DNA of 58,992 nucleotides from Pseudomonas fulva NBRC 16637 = DSM 17717 (GTDB lineage Bacteria; Pseudomonadota; Gammaproteobacteria; Pseudomonadales; Pseudomonadaceae), in assembly GCF_000730565.1 (NCBI RefSeq), contig NZ_BBIQ01000026.1:1-58992 (forward strand), given 5' to 3'. Of the stretch, positions 44,688 through 53,154 are shown piece by piece; the first letter of the stretch is position 1; every line of letters starts with the position of its first letter. The notes below the pieces were generated by a model. The model was not told where the DNA came from, did no database searches, and saw only the letters and a program-made list of their open reading frames with translations. Made by a program: the position numbers and the translations under genes.

Positions 44688-45326
44688 ATGCCCACTCGTG
44701 AGATCCGCCATCCGCTGATCCGCCACAAGCTCGGCCTGATGCGCCGTGCTGATATCAGCACCAAGAATTTTCGCGAACTTGCCCAGGAAGTCGGCGCCCT
44801 GTTGACGTATGAGGCCACCCAGGACCTGCCACTGGAAACCTACGAAATCGACGGCTGGTGCGGCAAGGTTGCCGTGGAAAAGATCGCCGGCAAGAAGATC
44901 ACGGTCGTGCCAATCCTGCGCGCAGGCATCGGCATGCTCGACGGCGTGCTCAGCCTGGTGCCGGGTGCCAAGGTCAGCGCGGTGGGCGTGGCCCGCAACG
45001 AAGAGACGCTTGAGGCCCACACTTACCTGGAAAAGCTCGCGCCGGACATCAACCAGCGCCTGGCACTGATCATCGATCCGATGCTGGCCACCGGCGCCTC
45101 GATGGTCGCCACCATCGACCTGCTGAAAAAGGCCGGTTGCCGGGAAATCCGCGCCATGGTCCTGGTTGCTGCCCCAGAGGGCATTGACGTGGTACACAAG
45201 GCCCACCCGGATGTGCAGATCTACACGGCCTCCATCGACCAGCGCCTGAACGAACATGGCTACATCGTCCCAGGCCTGGGTGATGCCGGCGACAAGATCT
45301 TCGGCACCAAGCAAAAGGACGCCTGA
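44688..45326 (+). CDS. upp: Uracil phosphoribosyltransferase
   Basis: A 212-residue enzyme that makes UMP from uracil and PRPP. The PRPP-binding motif is LALIIDPMLATGASMVATIDLL, and the uracil site GYIVPGLGDAGDKIFGTK is near the C-terminus. Length is usual. It is the first gene of upp-uraA, with a two-base gap to the permease. A slippage-prone start region suggests control by UTP level. Confidence 0.97.
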   Translation: MPTREIRHPLIRHKLGLMRRADISTKNFRELAQEVGALLTYEATQDLPLETYEIDGWCGKVAVEKIAGKKITVVPILRAGIGMLDGVLSLVPGAKVSAVGVARNEETLEAHTYLEKLAPDINQRLALIIDPMLATGASMVATIDLLKKAGCREIRAMVLVAAPEGIDVVHKAHPDVQIYTASIDQRLNEHGYIVPGLGDAGDKIFGTKQKDA

Positions 45327-45328
45327 CC

Positions 45329-46603
45329 ATGCAGGACGGCTACAACGACCCGCTCTGGCGTCAGGTCGTTTCAGGCGCGCAGATGCTCTTCGTGGCATTT
45401 GGCGCACTGGTGCTGATGCCCTTGATTACCGGCCTGGACCCTAACGTCGCGCTGTTCACCGCAGGCCTTGGCACCTTGCTGTTTCAGCTGGTGACCGGGC
45501 GTCAGGTGCCGGTTTTCCTGGCATCGAGCTTTGCCTTCATCACCCCGATCATTCTCGCCAAGGGCCAGTTCGGTCTGGCAGAAACCATGGGTGGCGTCAT
45601 GGCCGCCGGGTTCGTCTACACCTTCATGGGCCTGATGGTGAAGATCAAGGGCACAGGCTTCATCGACCGTATGCTGCCCCCGGTGGTGATCGGCCCGGTG
45701 ATCATCTCCATCGGCCTGGCCATGGCACCGATCGCGGCCAACATGGCGATGGGCAAGGCTGGCGATGGTAGCGTGCTGCTGCCCTACAGCACCGCCATGC
45801 TGATTTCCATGCCGGCCCTGCTGACGACGCTGATCGTGGCCGTGTTCGGCAAAGGCATCTTCCGCCTGGTGCCAATCATCGCCGGCGTGCTGGTGGGTTT
45901 TGCCCTGTCATTCGCTTTCGGGGTGGTCGACACGGCGAAGATTGCAGCGGCGCCCTGGCTGGAATTGCCCAACTTCACCGCCCCTGCCTTCAACTGGCAG
46001 GCCATCCTGTTCATCGTGCCCGTGGCCTTGGCGCCGGCCATCGAGCATATCGGCGGGGTCATCGCGGTGGGCAGCGTGACGGGACGGGACTACCTGAAGA
46101 CACCGGGCCTGCACCGCACGCTGCTGGGTGACGGCATCGCCACGACGGCAGCCGGCCTGTTCGGCGGACCGCCCAACACCACCTACGCCGAGGTGACCGG
46201 CGCGGTGATGCTGACCAAGAACTACAACCCGAAGATCATGACCTGGGCTGCGGTGTTCGCCATCACCCTGGCCTTCATCGGCAAGTTCGGCGCCCTGCTG
46301 CAGAGCATTCCGGTGCCTGTGATGGGTGGCATCCTCTGTCTGCTGTTCGGCTCGATCGCAGCCGTCGGGCTCAATACCATGATCCGCCACAAGGTCGACC
46401 TCGCCGAAGCGCGGAACCTGGTGATCGTGTCGGTGACCCTGGTATTCGGTATCGGCGGCGTGCTGGTCGGCAGCGGTGACGGTCCCGACGACTGGGGCCT
46501 GAAGGGCATCGCGTTGTGCGCCATCGTGGCGATCGCGCTCAACCTCATCCTGCCAGGCAACGATGCCTGGAAGCACAAGCAGCAGGATGATCAGTTGCCT
46601 TGA
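45329..46603 (+). CDS. uraA: Uracil permease UraA
   Basis: A 424-residue inner-membrane uracil:proton symporter of the NCS2 family. About fourteen hydrophobic segments are seen, and the family motif (IEHIGGVIAVGSVTGRDYL, then FGGPPNTTYAEVTGAV) is intact. It works with Upp: uracil is imported and trapped as UMP. The gap from upp is two bases. A perfect long hairpin terminates the operon. Confidence 0.95.
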   Translation: MQDGYNDPLWRQVVSGAQMLFVAFGALVLMPLITGLDPNVALFTAGLGTLLFQLVTGRQVPVFLASSFAFITPIILAKGQFGLAETMGGVMAAGFVYTFMGLMVKIKGTGFIDRMLPPVVIGPVIISIGLAMAPIAANMAMGKAGDGSVLLPYSTAMLISMPALLTTLIVAVFGKGIFRLVPIIAGVLVGFALSFAFGVVDTAKIAAAPWLELPNFTAPAFNWQAILFIVPVALAPAIEHIGGVIAVGSVTGRDYLKTPGLHRTLLGDGIATTAAGLFGGPPNTTYAEVTGAVMLTKNYNPKIMTWAAVFAITLAFIGKFGALLQSIPVPVMGGILCLLFGSIAAVGLNTMIRHKVDLAEARNLVIVSVTLVFGIGGVLVGSGDGPDDWGLKGIALCAIVAIALNLILPGNDAWKHKQQDDQLP

Positions 46604-46613
46604 CGCCTGAGTC

Positions 46614-46652
46614 GCCTGGTCTGGCGCCGTCCTCGACGGGGCCAGACCAGGC
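46614..46652. terminator. Long perfect hairpin between uraA and hemH
   Basis: A 12-base perfect stem (46614-46625 with 46641-46652) encloses a further CCGTC-CTC-GACGG hairpin. It lies between the convergent stops of uraA and hemH and should end both transcripts. T-tracts are short, so strength is inferred from the stem. Confidence 0.75.
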
Positions 46653-46658
46653 GGGCCA

Positions 46659-47675
46659 TCAAGCGTTTTCGCAGAGCTTGGCCAGCACCCTCACCCATTC
46701 CGGGTGTTCGTTCATGCAGGGCACCAGCACCAGCTCCTGACCACCGGCTTCGACGAATTGCTCGCTGCCGCGCATGCCGATTTCCTCGAGCGTCTCGATG
46801 CAGTCGGCCACGAAGGCCGGGCACATCACCAGCAACTTCTTCACCCCGGCCTGGGCGAGTTCGTCCAGCCGCGCTTCGGTATAGGGTTCGATCCACTTGT
46901 CCCGGCCCAGCCGCGACTGGAAGGAGACCGACCACTTGCCCGCTGGTATGCCCAGCTTCGTCGCGAACGCCCTGGCCGTAGCCAGGCACTGCCCGCGGTA
47001 ACACACGGCACGCACTTGGGCGCTGGCACCTTCGCAGCACTCGGGCGCTCGCAGGTCATGCTTCGTACCGCTGGGGAAGAGTTTCTTCAAATGGCGTTCG
47101 GGCAAGCCATGGAAGCTGAGCAGCAGGTGGTCATAGTCCTGCTCCAAATAGGGCCGGGCACTGGCGACCAATGCGTCGATGTAGTCTGGATCATCGTAGA
47201 ACGGTTGCAGCACGCGCATCTGCAGCGGCAGTCGCTGCTCGGTGATGGTCTGCCGGGCGAGCTCCACGACGGTCGTTACTGTGCTGTCGGCAAATTGTGG
47301 GTACAGGGGCGCCAGGGTGACCTTGCGTATACCCTGCGCCGCAAGCCGCTCCAGTACCTGGGGCAAGGCTGGCTCACCGTAGCGCATGGCGATTTCAACC
47401 GGCCCGTGAGGCCAGTGATCGACCATGGCCGCTTGCAGGCGACGGGTAAGCACCACCAGCGGCGAGCCCTCGTCCCACCAGATCGAGGCATAGGCGTGGG
47501 CGGACTGCTCGGGACGCTTGATCAGTATCAACGACACCAACAGGCGCCGGATGGGCCAGGGCAAGTCGACCACATAGGGGTCCATGAGAAACTGATTGAG
47601 GTAGCGGCGAACATCGGCTACCGACGTGGAGGCCGGTGAACCCAGGTTGACCAGCAGCAAAGCGTGATCGGTCAT
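46659..47675 (-). CDS. hemH: Ferrochelatase
   Basis: A 338-residue enzyme that inserts Fe2+ into protoporphyrin IX, the last step of heme synthesis. It has the ferrochelatase signature LLSFHGLPERHLKKL with its catalytic histidine, and the downstream acidic patch FVADCIETLEEIG. Start MTDHALLLVNLGSP at 47675. It lies 13 bases after the TIGR01777 gene on the same strand, so the two form an operon next to light-regulated genes. Light control would limit phototoxic porphyrin, which is inference. Confidence 0.94.
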   Translation of the reverse strand: MTDHALLLVNLGSPASTSVADVRRYLNQFLMDPYVVDLPWPIRRLLVSLILIKRPEQSAHAYASIWWDEGSPLVVLTRRLQAAMVDHWPHGPVEIAMRYGEPALPQVLERLAAQGIRKVTLAPLYPQFADSTVTTVVELARQTITEQRLPLQMRVLQPFYDDPDYIDALVASARPYLEQDYDHLLLSFHGLPERHLKKLFPSGTKHDLRAPECCEGASAQVRAVCYRGQCLATARAFATKLGIPAGKWSVSFQSRLGRDKWIEPYTEARLDELAQAGVKKLLVMCPAFVADCIETLEEIGMRGSEQFVEAGGQELVLVPCMNEHPEWVRVLAKLCENA

Positions 47676-47688
47676 GCAGCATCCTATG

Positions 47689-48594
47689 TCAGAGGCGGCT
47701 GGACAAATTGCCCAGCGCCGATTGCAGATCGTTGAAGCGGAACGTGAACCCGGCTGCCAGCAACCGCGTGGGGTAGGCGCGCTGGCCACCGAGCAGCAGG
47801 TTCGACATCTCGCCCAGGCCAGCTTTCAGCAGCAACCCAGGCAGGGGTATCACGGCAGGTCGGTGCAGCGCCCTGCCCAGCTGCTTGGCAAATTCACGGT
47901 TACGCACAGGCTCAGGTGCACAGGCATTGTAAGGGCCGCTGGCGTCGGTGCGCTGCAAGAGAAAATCAATCAGGGCGATCTGGTCGTCTATGTGGATCCA
48001 GGGCATCCACTGCCGACCGTTGCCTATCGGCCCACCTAATCCCAACTTGAAGGGCAAGCGCAGGCGAGACAGGAAGCCGCCGTCGCTGGCCAGCACCAGC
48101 CCTGTACGCACCAGCACCACCCGAATGCCCTGCGCTTGTGCACGGCACGCCGTTTCCTCCCAGGCGATGCACAGTTGGCTGGCGAAGTCTTCGACCACCG
48201 GCGGGGCGTCTTCGGTCAACTCACGTTCGCCGCCGTCACCGTACCATCCCACGGCCGAACCTGAGATCAGCACGCCCGGACGCTGCTCACGCCTGCCCAG
48301 CCATGCCAGCAATTGCTCCGTAAGGGCGATGCGGCTTGACCACAGCAGGTTGCGCCGAGAGGCCGTCCAGGGTCGATCGGCAATCGGCGCACCGGCCAGA
48401 TTCACCACGGCATCAATGGGGTCGGCCGCTTCCAGTTCATTGAGCTCGGCAATGCCTCTGACACCGTCGCCGCAAAGCGTCGCCACCGCCTCGGGACGTC
48501 GACTCCACACGGTGAGCCGATGCCCTTGAGCAAGCCAGTGACGGCACAAGTGCCGGCCTATCAATCCGGTGCCGCCTGTCAGCAGGATGTGCAT
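47689..48594 (-). CDS. TIGR01777 family NAD-dependent epimerase
   Basis: A 301-residue extended SDR protein of the TIGR01777 (SDR39U1) family. The nucleotide motif is LLTGGTGLIGRHLC. The family hallmarks ISGSAVGWYGDGGERELTED and NACAPEPVRNREFAKQLGR follow. Substrate is unknown. It is first in an operon with hemH. Its promoter region is shared with the divergent FAD oxidoreductase gene and holds a light operator. Confidence 0.88.
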   Translation of the reverse strand: MHILLTGGTGLIGRHLCRHWLAQGHRLTVWSRRPEAVATLCGDGVRGIAELNELEAADPIDAVVNLAGAPIADRPWTASRRNLLWSSRIALTEQLLAWLGRREQRPGVLISGSAVGWYGDGGERELTEDAPPVVEDFASQLCIAWEETACRAQAQGIRVVLVRTGLVLASDGGFLSRLRLPFKLGLGGPIGNGRQWMPWIHIDDQIALIDFLLQRTDASGPYNACAPEPVRNREFAKQLGRALHRPAVIPLPGLLLKAGLGEMSNLLLGGQRAYPTRLLAAGFTFRFNDLQSALGNLSSRL

Positions 48595-48707
48595 GGCAGT
48601 GTCCTCATGGAATAAGGCAGTGGTCTATTTTTAACATCAAGGCACTTTCTAGCGCCCATGCTCTCCGATAAACATAGGCCAACCAATCGTTACTTGCGGA
48701 ATATACT

Positions 48708-48731
48708 TATACATATTTTTATGATTGTACA
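48708..48731. promoter_or_regulatory. PplR/LitR-type light operator, site 1
   Basis: TATACA, exactly 12 bases and TGTACA match the operator T(G/A)TACA-N12-TGTA(C/T)A that I recall for PplR1 of P. putida KT2440. TTGTAC overlapping the right half, with TAATCT 17 bases on (48748-48753), gives a plausible plus-strand promoter. An alternative -10 TATGAT (48720-48725) lies between the halves. It lies between the divergent oxidoreductase and TIGR01777-hemH units. Confidence 0.8.
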
Positions 48732-48781
48732 GGTTTGCCTGACAGCGTAATCTGCGCATAGCAAGGTTTTAAGAGGCCATC

Positions 48782-49768
48782 ATGACCATACCTATTGCCA
48801 TCATCGGGGCTGGCATTGCCGGCCTGTCAGCCGCCCAGGCACTGCAGAGCGCCGGGCAGACCGTGCACCTTTTCGACAAGGGCCATGGCAGCGGCGGGCG
48901 CATGGCCAGCAAACGCAGCGAAGCCGGTGCACTGGACTTGGGGGCGCAGTATTTCACCGCCCGTGACCGCCGCTTCGTCGAAGAACTGCAGCACTGGGTA
49001 GCCGCCGGCTGGGCGGCGCAGTGGAAACCACAGCTGTACAACTACCGCGACGGGTCACTCACCCCCTCCCCCGATGAACAGACCCGCTGGGTGGGCGTGC
49101 CACGCATGAGCGCCATCACCCGCGGCCTGCTCAAGGACATGACCGTTAGCTTCGCCTGCCGTATTACCGAGGTCTTTCGCGGCAAGGACTACTGGCACCT
49201 GCAGGACACCGAGGGCTGCAGCCATGGTCCATTCCGCCGTGTGGTGGTTGCCGTACCGGCGCCACAGGCAACGCCCCTACTGGCAGCCACGCCAAAGCTC
49301 GCAGCCGTGGCCGCCGGGGTGCAGATGGAGCCGACGTGGGCGGTGGCGCTGGGCTTTAAGGCCCCTCTGGATACGCCCATGCAAGGCTGCTTCGTCCAGG
49401 AAAGCCCCCTTGACTGGCTGGCACGCAACCGCAGCAAGCCGGGGCGCGACGAGACGCTGGACACGTGGGTACTGCACGCCACTTCCAACTGGAGCCGACA
49501 ACACATCGACCTGTCCAAGGACGACGTCGTCGAGCACCTGCGCGGCGAGTTCGCCGAACTGGTCGGTTGCGCCGTGCCTGAGCCCGCGTTTGCCCTGGCC
49601 CACCGCTGGTTGTACGCCCGCCCCGGCAGCCATCACGAATTCGGCGCCCTGGCCGATGCCGACCAAGGGTTATATGCCTGCGGGGACTGGTGCCTGTCCG
49701 GACGGGTGGAAGGTGCCTGGTTGAGTGGACAAGAGGCCGCGCGCCGTTTACTTGAACACTTGGACTGA
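48782..49768 (+). CDS. NAD(P)/FAD-dependent oxidoreductase (renalase-like)
   Basis: A 328-residue flavoprotein of the amine-oxidase-like NAD(P)/FAD family. The FAD motif is IAIIGAGIAGLSAAQAL, followed by DKGHGSGGRMASKR, typical of the renalase-like group. The C-terminal FAD contact is LYACGDWCLSGRVEGAWLSG. Its substrate is unknown. It sits behind a LitR operator and is probably light-induced. AAGAGG precedes the ATG. Confidence 0.88.
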   Translation: MTIPIAIIGAGIAGLSAAQALQSAGQTVHLFDKGHGSGGRMASKRSEAGALDLGAQYFTARDRRFVEELQHWVAAGWAAQWKPQLYNYRDGSLTPSPDEQTRWVGVPRMSAITRGLLKDMTVSFACRITEVFRGKDYWHLQDTEGCSHGPFRRVVVAVPAPQATPLLAATPKLAAVAAGVQMEPTWAVALGFKAPLDTPMQGCFVQESPLDWLARNRSKPGRDETLDTWVLHATSNWSRQHIDLSKDDVVEHLRGEFAELVGCAVPEPAFALAHRWLYARPGSHHEFGALADADQGLYACGDWCLSGRVEGAWLSGQEAARRLLEHLD

Positions 49769-49824
49769 TCGGCTATCTACACCTTAAGGGTTCGCACCGG
49801 ACCCACTATGTGCTGGAATATTCC

Positions 49825-49848
49825 TGTACATGACTGATAAGTTGTACA
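49825..49848. promoter_or_regulatory. PplR/LitR-type light operator, site 2
   Basis: TGTACA, 12 bases and TGTACA match the recalled consensus at every position. A -10-like GATAAG (49836-49841) lies between the halves, with a weak -35 (CTGGAA) 17 bases upstream. Bound regulator would cover the promoter of the DUF523-merR-phrB operon, 17 bases before the start codon. Confidence 0.82.
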
Positions 49849-49865
49849 GGTATACGGAGGCAGCT

Positions 49866-50834
49866 ATGCACGACCCTGCAGTTCACCACAAGCCGCGCAT
49901 CGCTATCAGTGCCTGCCTGACCGGGCATAACGTGCGTTACAACGGTGGGCACAAGTCCTCGGACCTGTGCCGCACCCAACTGGAAGAACATTTCGAATGG
50001 ACGACGGTGTGCCCAGAAATGGCCATTGGCCTGGGTGTACCGCGCGATCCAATCCGGCTGGTGGGCGACCCTGAACATCCTGAAGTCGTGGGCACGCGCA
50101 ACCCTGACCTGGACTATACGGGTCCGCTGCGTGATTACGGTAAACAGATGGCCGCCGAACTTGATGATGTTTGCGGCTACATCTTCATGCAGAAGTCGCC
50201 CTCGTGCGGTCTTGAGCGTGTCAAGGTCTACCAGGACAATGGTCACCCGGCCATCAACCGCGGTCGCGGCGCCTATGCGCAGGCTTTTTGCGAGCTAAGG
50301 CCAGACCTGCCGGTCGAAGAGGAAGGCCGCCTGCACGACCCTGTGCTGCGCGAGAACTTCATCAGCCGCGTGTACGCGTACGCCGATTGGCAACATCTGC
50401 TTGAGCAAGGCTTGAGTCGCCATGCGCTGCTGGCTTTCCACTCCCGCTACAAGTACCTGCTGATGGCGAACAACCCGCAGGCTTATCGCACCTTGGGGCG
50501 CATGCTCGGCAGCATGAGCAAGGACGACGATACGGCCGTTGTCGCCCCGCGCTATTTCTCGGAGCTGATGCAGGCTTTGCGCCGCTGTGCCAGCCGTGGC
50601 ACACACGGCAATGTGTTGCAGCATCTGAGCGGCTACTTCAAAAACGCCCTGACCCCTGCCGACAAAGCCGAGCTGCAGACGTTGATCGGACAGTACCAGC
50701 AAGGGGTCGTGCCTTTGATCGTACCGCTGACCCTGCTCAAGCATCATCTGCGCAACCACCCTGACCCCTACCTGCTGCAACAAGCCTACTTGCAGCCTCA
50801 TCCTGAACGCCTGGGACTACGTAATGCGGTCTGA
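49866..50834 (+). CDS. DUF523 and DUF1722 domain protein
   Basis: A 322-residue fusion. The N-terminal DUF523 domain (RIAISACLTGHNVRYNGGHK, CPEMAIGLGVPR, SPSCGLERVKVY) has conserved cysteines. The C-terminal DUF1722 (YbgA) domain is at about 190-310. In E. coli ybgA is beside phrB, as here. Function is unknown. The ATG at 49866 has GGAGG five bases upstream, so an upstream ATG inside the operator is rejected. Its end overlaps the merR start by 11 bases. Confidence 0.88.
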   Translation: MHDPAVHHKPRIAISACLTGHNVRYNGGHKSSDLCRTQLEEHFEWTTVCPEMAIGLGVPRDPIRLVGDPEHPEVVGTRNPDLDYTGPLRDYGKQMAAELDDVCGYIFMQKSPSCGLERVKVYQDNGHPAINRGRGAYAQAFCELRPDLPVEEEGRLHDPVLRENFISRVYAYADWQHLLEQGLSRHALLAFHSRYKYLLMANNPQAYRTLGRMLGSMSKDDDTAVVAPRYFSELMQALRRCASRGTHGNVLQHLSGYFKNALTPADKAELQTLIGQYQQGVVPLIVPLTLLKHHLRNHPDPYLLQQAYLQPHPERLGLRNAV

Positions 50835-51687
50835 GATTCTTCTACCAATTGGTGAGCTGGCCCGGCGCACGGGCGTCAACCCGGTCACCCTGCGCGCATG
50901 GGAGCGGCGCTACGGGCTGCTCAAGCCACAGCGCACACCCAAGGGGCATCGACTGTACCCGGTCGAACAGGTCGAGAGAGTGGAAGCGATCCTGGCCTGG
51001 TTGCAGCGTGGTGCATCGGTCAGCCAGGTGGGGGATTTGCTGGACAAGCCACTCAGCACCCCACCCACCGGGGATTGGCAAACCCGTCAGTTCCAGATGC
51101 TCGAAGCCATCGCCAACTTGTCGCAACGGGCGCTGGATCATCAGTTGAACCAGGCCATGGCGCTCTACCCTGCCGTCACGTTATGCGAGCAGTTGCTGCT
51201 GCCTTTGCTGGACCTGCTGGAACTGCGCTGGCGCAATTACTTCAACGCCCGGCTTGAGCAGGTGTTCTTCCATACGTGGTTGCGCAGCAAACTGGGCGCG
51301 CGGGTGTATCACGACAATCAGCTGCTACAGGGCCCACCGGTTCTGCTTGCCGAAGACAGTGACCGAGGCTTCGACCCTGGCCTGTGGCTCTGCGCATGGC
51401 TGTTCACCAGCAATGGCTTTGCGGTGGAAATCCTCGAGCAAGCCGTGGCCGGTGCGCAGTTGCAGAGTGCAGCTGCGGCCTTGAAGCCGCGCGCGGTGCT
51501 CCTGAACCTCGGCCCGCGCATCGACACCCGCGCGTTGCAGCGCACGCTCCAGAACCTGCAGCTGCCCACCCTTGCCGGGGGAGCCTTGCTGGCGCTGCAT
51601 CAGGCCCAACTGGGCTCGCTCGACCTGCCTCACCTGCACACCTTCGATACCCCTCAAGCGGCCTTGCAGTTACTGCAAGGCCTGTGA
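50824..51687 (+). CDS. LitR/CarH-type MerR regulator (class II, PplR1-like)
   Basis: A 287-residue regulator. The MerR helix-turn-helix is residues 7-50 (IGELARRTGVNPVTLRAWERRYGLLKPQ). The rest has the size of the B12-binding region of CarH/LitR, but I see no cobalamin-ligating histidine motif (E/DXH), so it belongs to the class II type. In KT2440 such proteins repress light-inducible promoters and need LOV photoreceptors encoded elsewhere, by recall. It lies between DUF523 and phrB, and the two operators nearby fit self-regulation. Confidence 0.87.
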   Translation: MRSEILLPIGELARRTGVNPVTLRAWERRYGLLKPQRTPKGHRLYPVEQVERVEAILAWLQRGASVSQVGDLLDKPLSTPPTGDWQTRQFQMLEAIANLSQRALDHQLNQAMALYPAVTLCEQLLLPLLDLLELRWRNYFNARLEQVFFHTWLRSKLGARVYHDNQLLQGPPVLLAEDSDRGFDPGLWLCAWLFTSNGFAVEILEQAVAGAQLQSAAAALKPRAVLLNLGPRIDTRALQRTLQNLQLPTLAGGALLALHQAQLGSLDLPHLHTFDTPQAALQLLQGL

Positions 51688-51714
51688 CTGCCAGCCTGGA
51701 GAGATTCCGATTTC

Positions 51715-53133
51715 ATGCATTTGACCTGGCTTCGCAGTGACCTACGCGTTACCGACAACACCGCCCTGAGCGCCGCCAGTGAACGTGGCCCAACCCTGGC
51801 CCTGTGGCTTATCAGCCCTGGTCAATGGCAGGCCCATGACGATGCGGCCTGCAAAGTGGATTTCTGGCTACGCAACCTGCGCGAGGTGCGCCAGTCGCTT
51901 GATGCGCTCAACATCCCATTGCTCATACGCACGATAGACACCTGGGATGATGCGCCTCAGGCTGTGCTCGACGTCTGCCGGAAGCATCATGTCCAGAGCG
52001 TTCACTGGAACGAGGAATACGGCATCAACGAGGCCCGCCGCGACACGGCCACGCGCCAATTGCTCGAAGCCTCCGAGGTTCAGGTTCACAGCCACCTCGA
52101 CCAGCTCCTGTTCCGGCCCGGAACGGTGCTGACCCGCAGTGGCGGCTACTTCCAGGTGTTCGGCCAATTCAAGAAAAACTGCCTGGAACACTTGCACCGC
52201 AGCCTGCCCTCAATGGCCTCACCGGTTAAACGTCAAGCCCCGACATCAATCAAGAGCGACCCGATTGCGCACCATGTCGACCCCTTCGAAAAGCCCGCAG
52301 ACGCGCTGCGCAAGCATTGGCCTGCTGGCGAGCAGGAGGCTCAGGCAAGGCTTGCCCGATTCACCGACGAGGTCATCGACGACTACGAGACGTTGCGTGA
52401 TCTTCCTGCTCGCGAGGGCACCAGTCAGCTGTCAGCCTACCTTGCAGCGGGGGTCATCTCACCCCGCCAATGCCTGCATGCCGCGCTGGCCCACAACCGA
52501 GGCGAGTTCGACAGCGGCAGCAGCGGCGTCCAGACCTGGATCAACGAGCTGCTCTGGCGCGAATTCTACAAGCACATCTTGACGGGCTATCCCCAGGTGT
52601 CTCGGCATCGTGCCTTCCGTGCGCACACCGAGGCGTTGCCGTGGCGTAAGGCACCCAAGGAATTCGAAGCCTGGCAGCAGGGCCGAACCGGCTTCCCGAT
52701 CATCGATGCGGCCATGCGCCAGATGCTGGCCACCGGCTGGATGCACAACCGGCTACGCATGCTGACCGCCATGTTCCTGAGCAAGAACCTGTTGATCGAC
52801 TGGCGGCTGGGGGAACGTCACTTCATGCGCCATCTGATCGACGGCGATCTGGCGGCCAACAACGGCGGCTGGCAGTGGAGCGCATCCACCGGCACCGACT
52901 CGGTCCCCTACTTCAGGATCTTCAACCCCGTGTCGCAGTCCCAACGTTTTGACCCCAAGGGCCGCTTCATTCGTCAGTGGGTACCTGAATTGCAGGGCAT
53001 TGACGACAAAAATATCCACGACCCCGGAAAATGCCACGGCTTGATTGATGCTAACCTCTATCCCACTCCTATCGTCGATCTTCACAGTAGTCGACAGCGG
53101 GCGCTCCAGGCTTTCAAGGAGTTGCCCCGCTAG
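51715..53133 (+). CDS. phrB: Deoxyribodipyrimidine photolyase
   Basis: A 472-residue class I CPD photolyase that uses blue light to split cyclobutane pyrimidine dimers. The N-terminal antenna domain (LTWLRSDLRVTDNTALSAA) is followed by the catalytic FAD domain with GTSQLSAYLAAGVISPRQC, WRLGERHFMRHLIDGDLAANNGGWQW and the STGTDSVPYFRIFNP signature. It follows merR by 27 bases in the light operon. The flavin and DNA-contact residues look complete. Confidence 0.95.
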   Translation: MHLTWLRSDLRVTDNTALSAASERGPTLALWLISPGQWQAHDDAACKVDFWLRNLREVRQSLDALNIPLLIRTIDTWDDAPQAVLDVCRKHHVQSVHWNEEYGINEARRDTATRQLLEASEVQVHSHLDQLLFRPGTVLTRSGGYFQVFGQFKKNCLEHLHRSLPSMASPVKRQAPTSIKSDPIAHHVDPFEKPADALRKHWPAGEQEAQARLARFTDEVIDDYETLRDLPAREGTSQLSAYLAAGVISPRQCLHAALAHNRGEFDSGSSGVQTWINELLWREFYKHILTGYPQVSRHRAFRAHTEALPWRKAPKEFEAWQQGRTGFPIIDAAMRQMLATGWMHNRLRMLTAMFLSKNLLIDWRLGERHFMRHLIDGDLAANNGGWQWSASTGTDSVPYFRIFNPVSQSQRFDPKGRFIRQWVPELQGIDDKNIHDPGKCHGLIDANLYPTPIVDLHSSRQRALQAFKELPR

Positions 53134-53154
53134 TCGTGTATAGAGGGCAATGCC

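Noticed and set aside
49830..49865. Earlier ATG for the DUF523/DUF1722 gene
   Set aside because: It falls inside the light operator and has no ribosome site; the ATG at 49866 has GGAGG.
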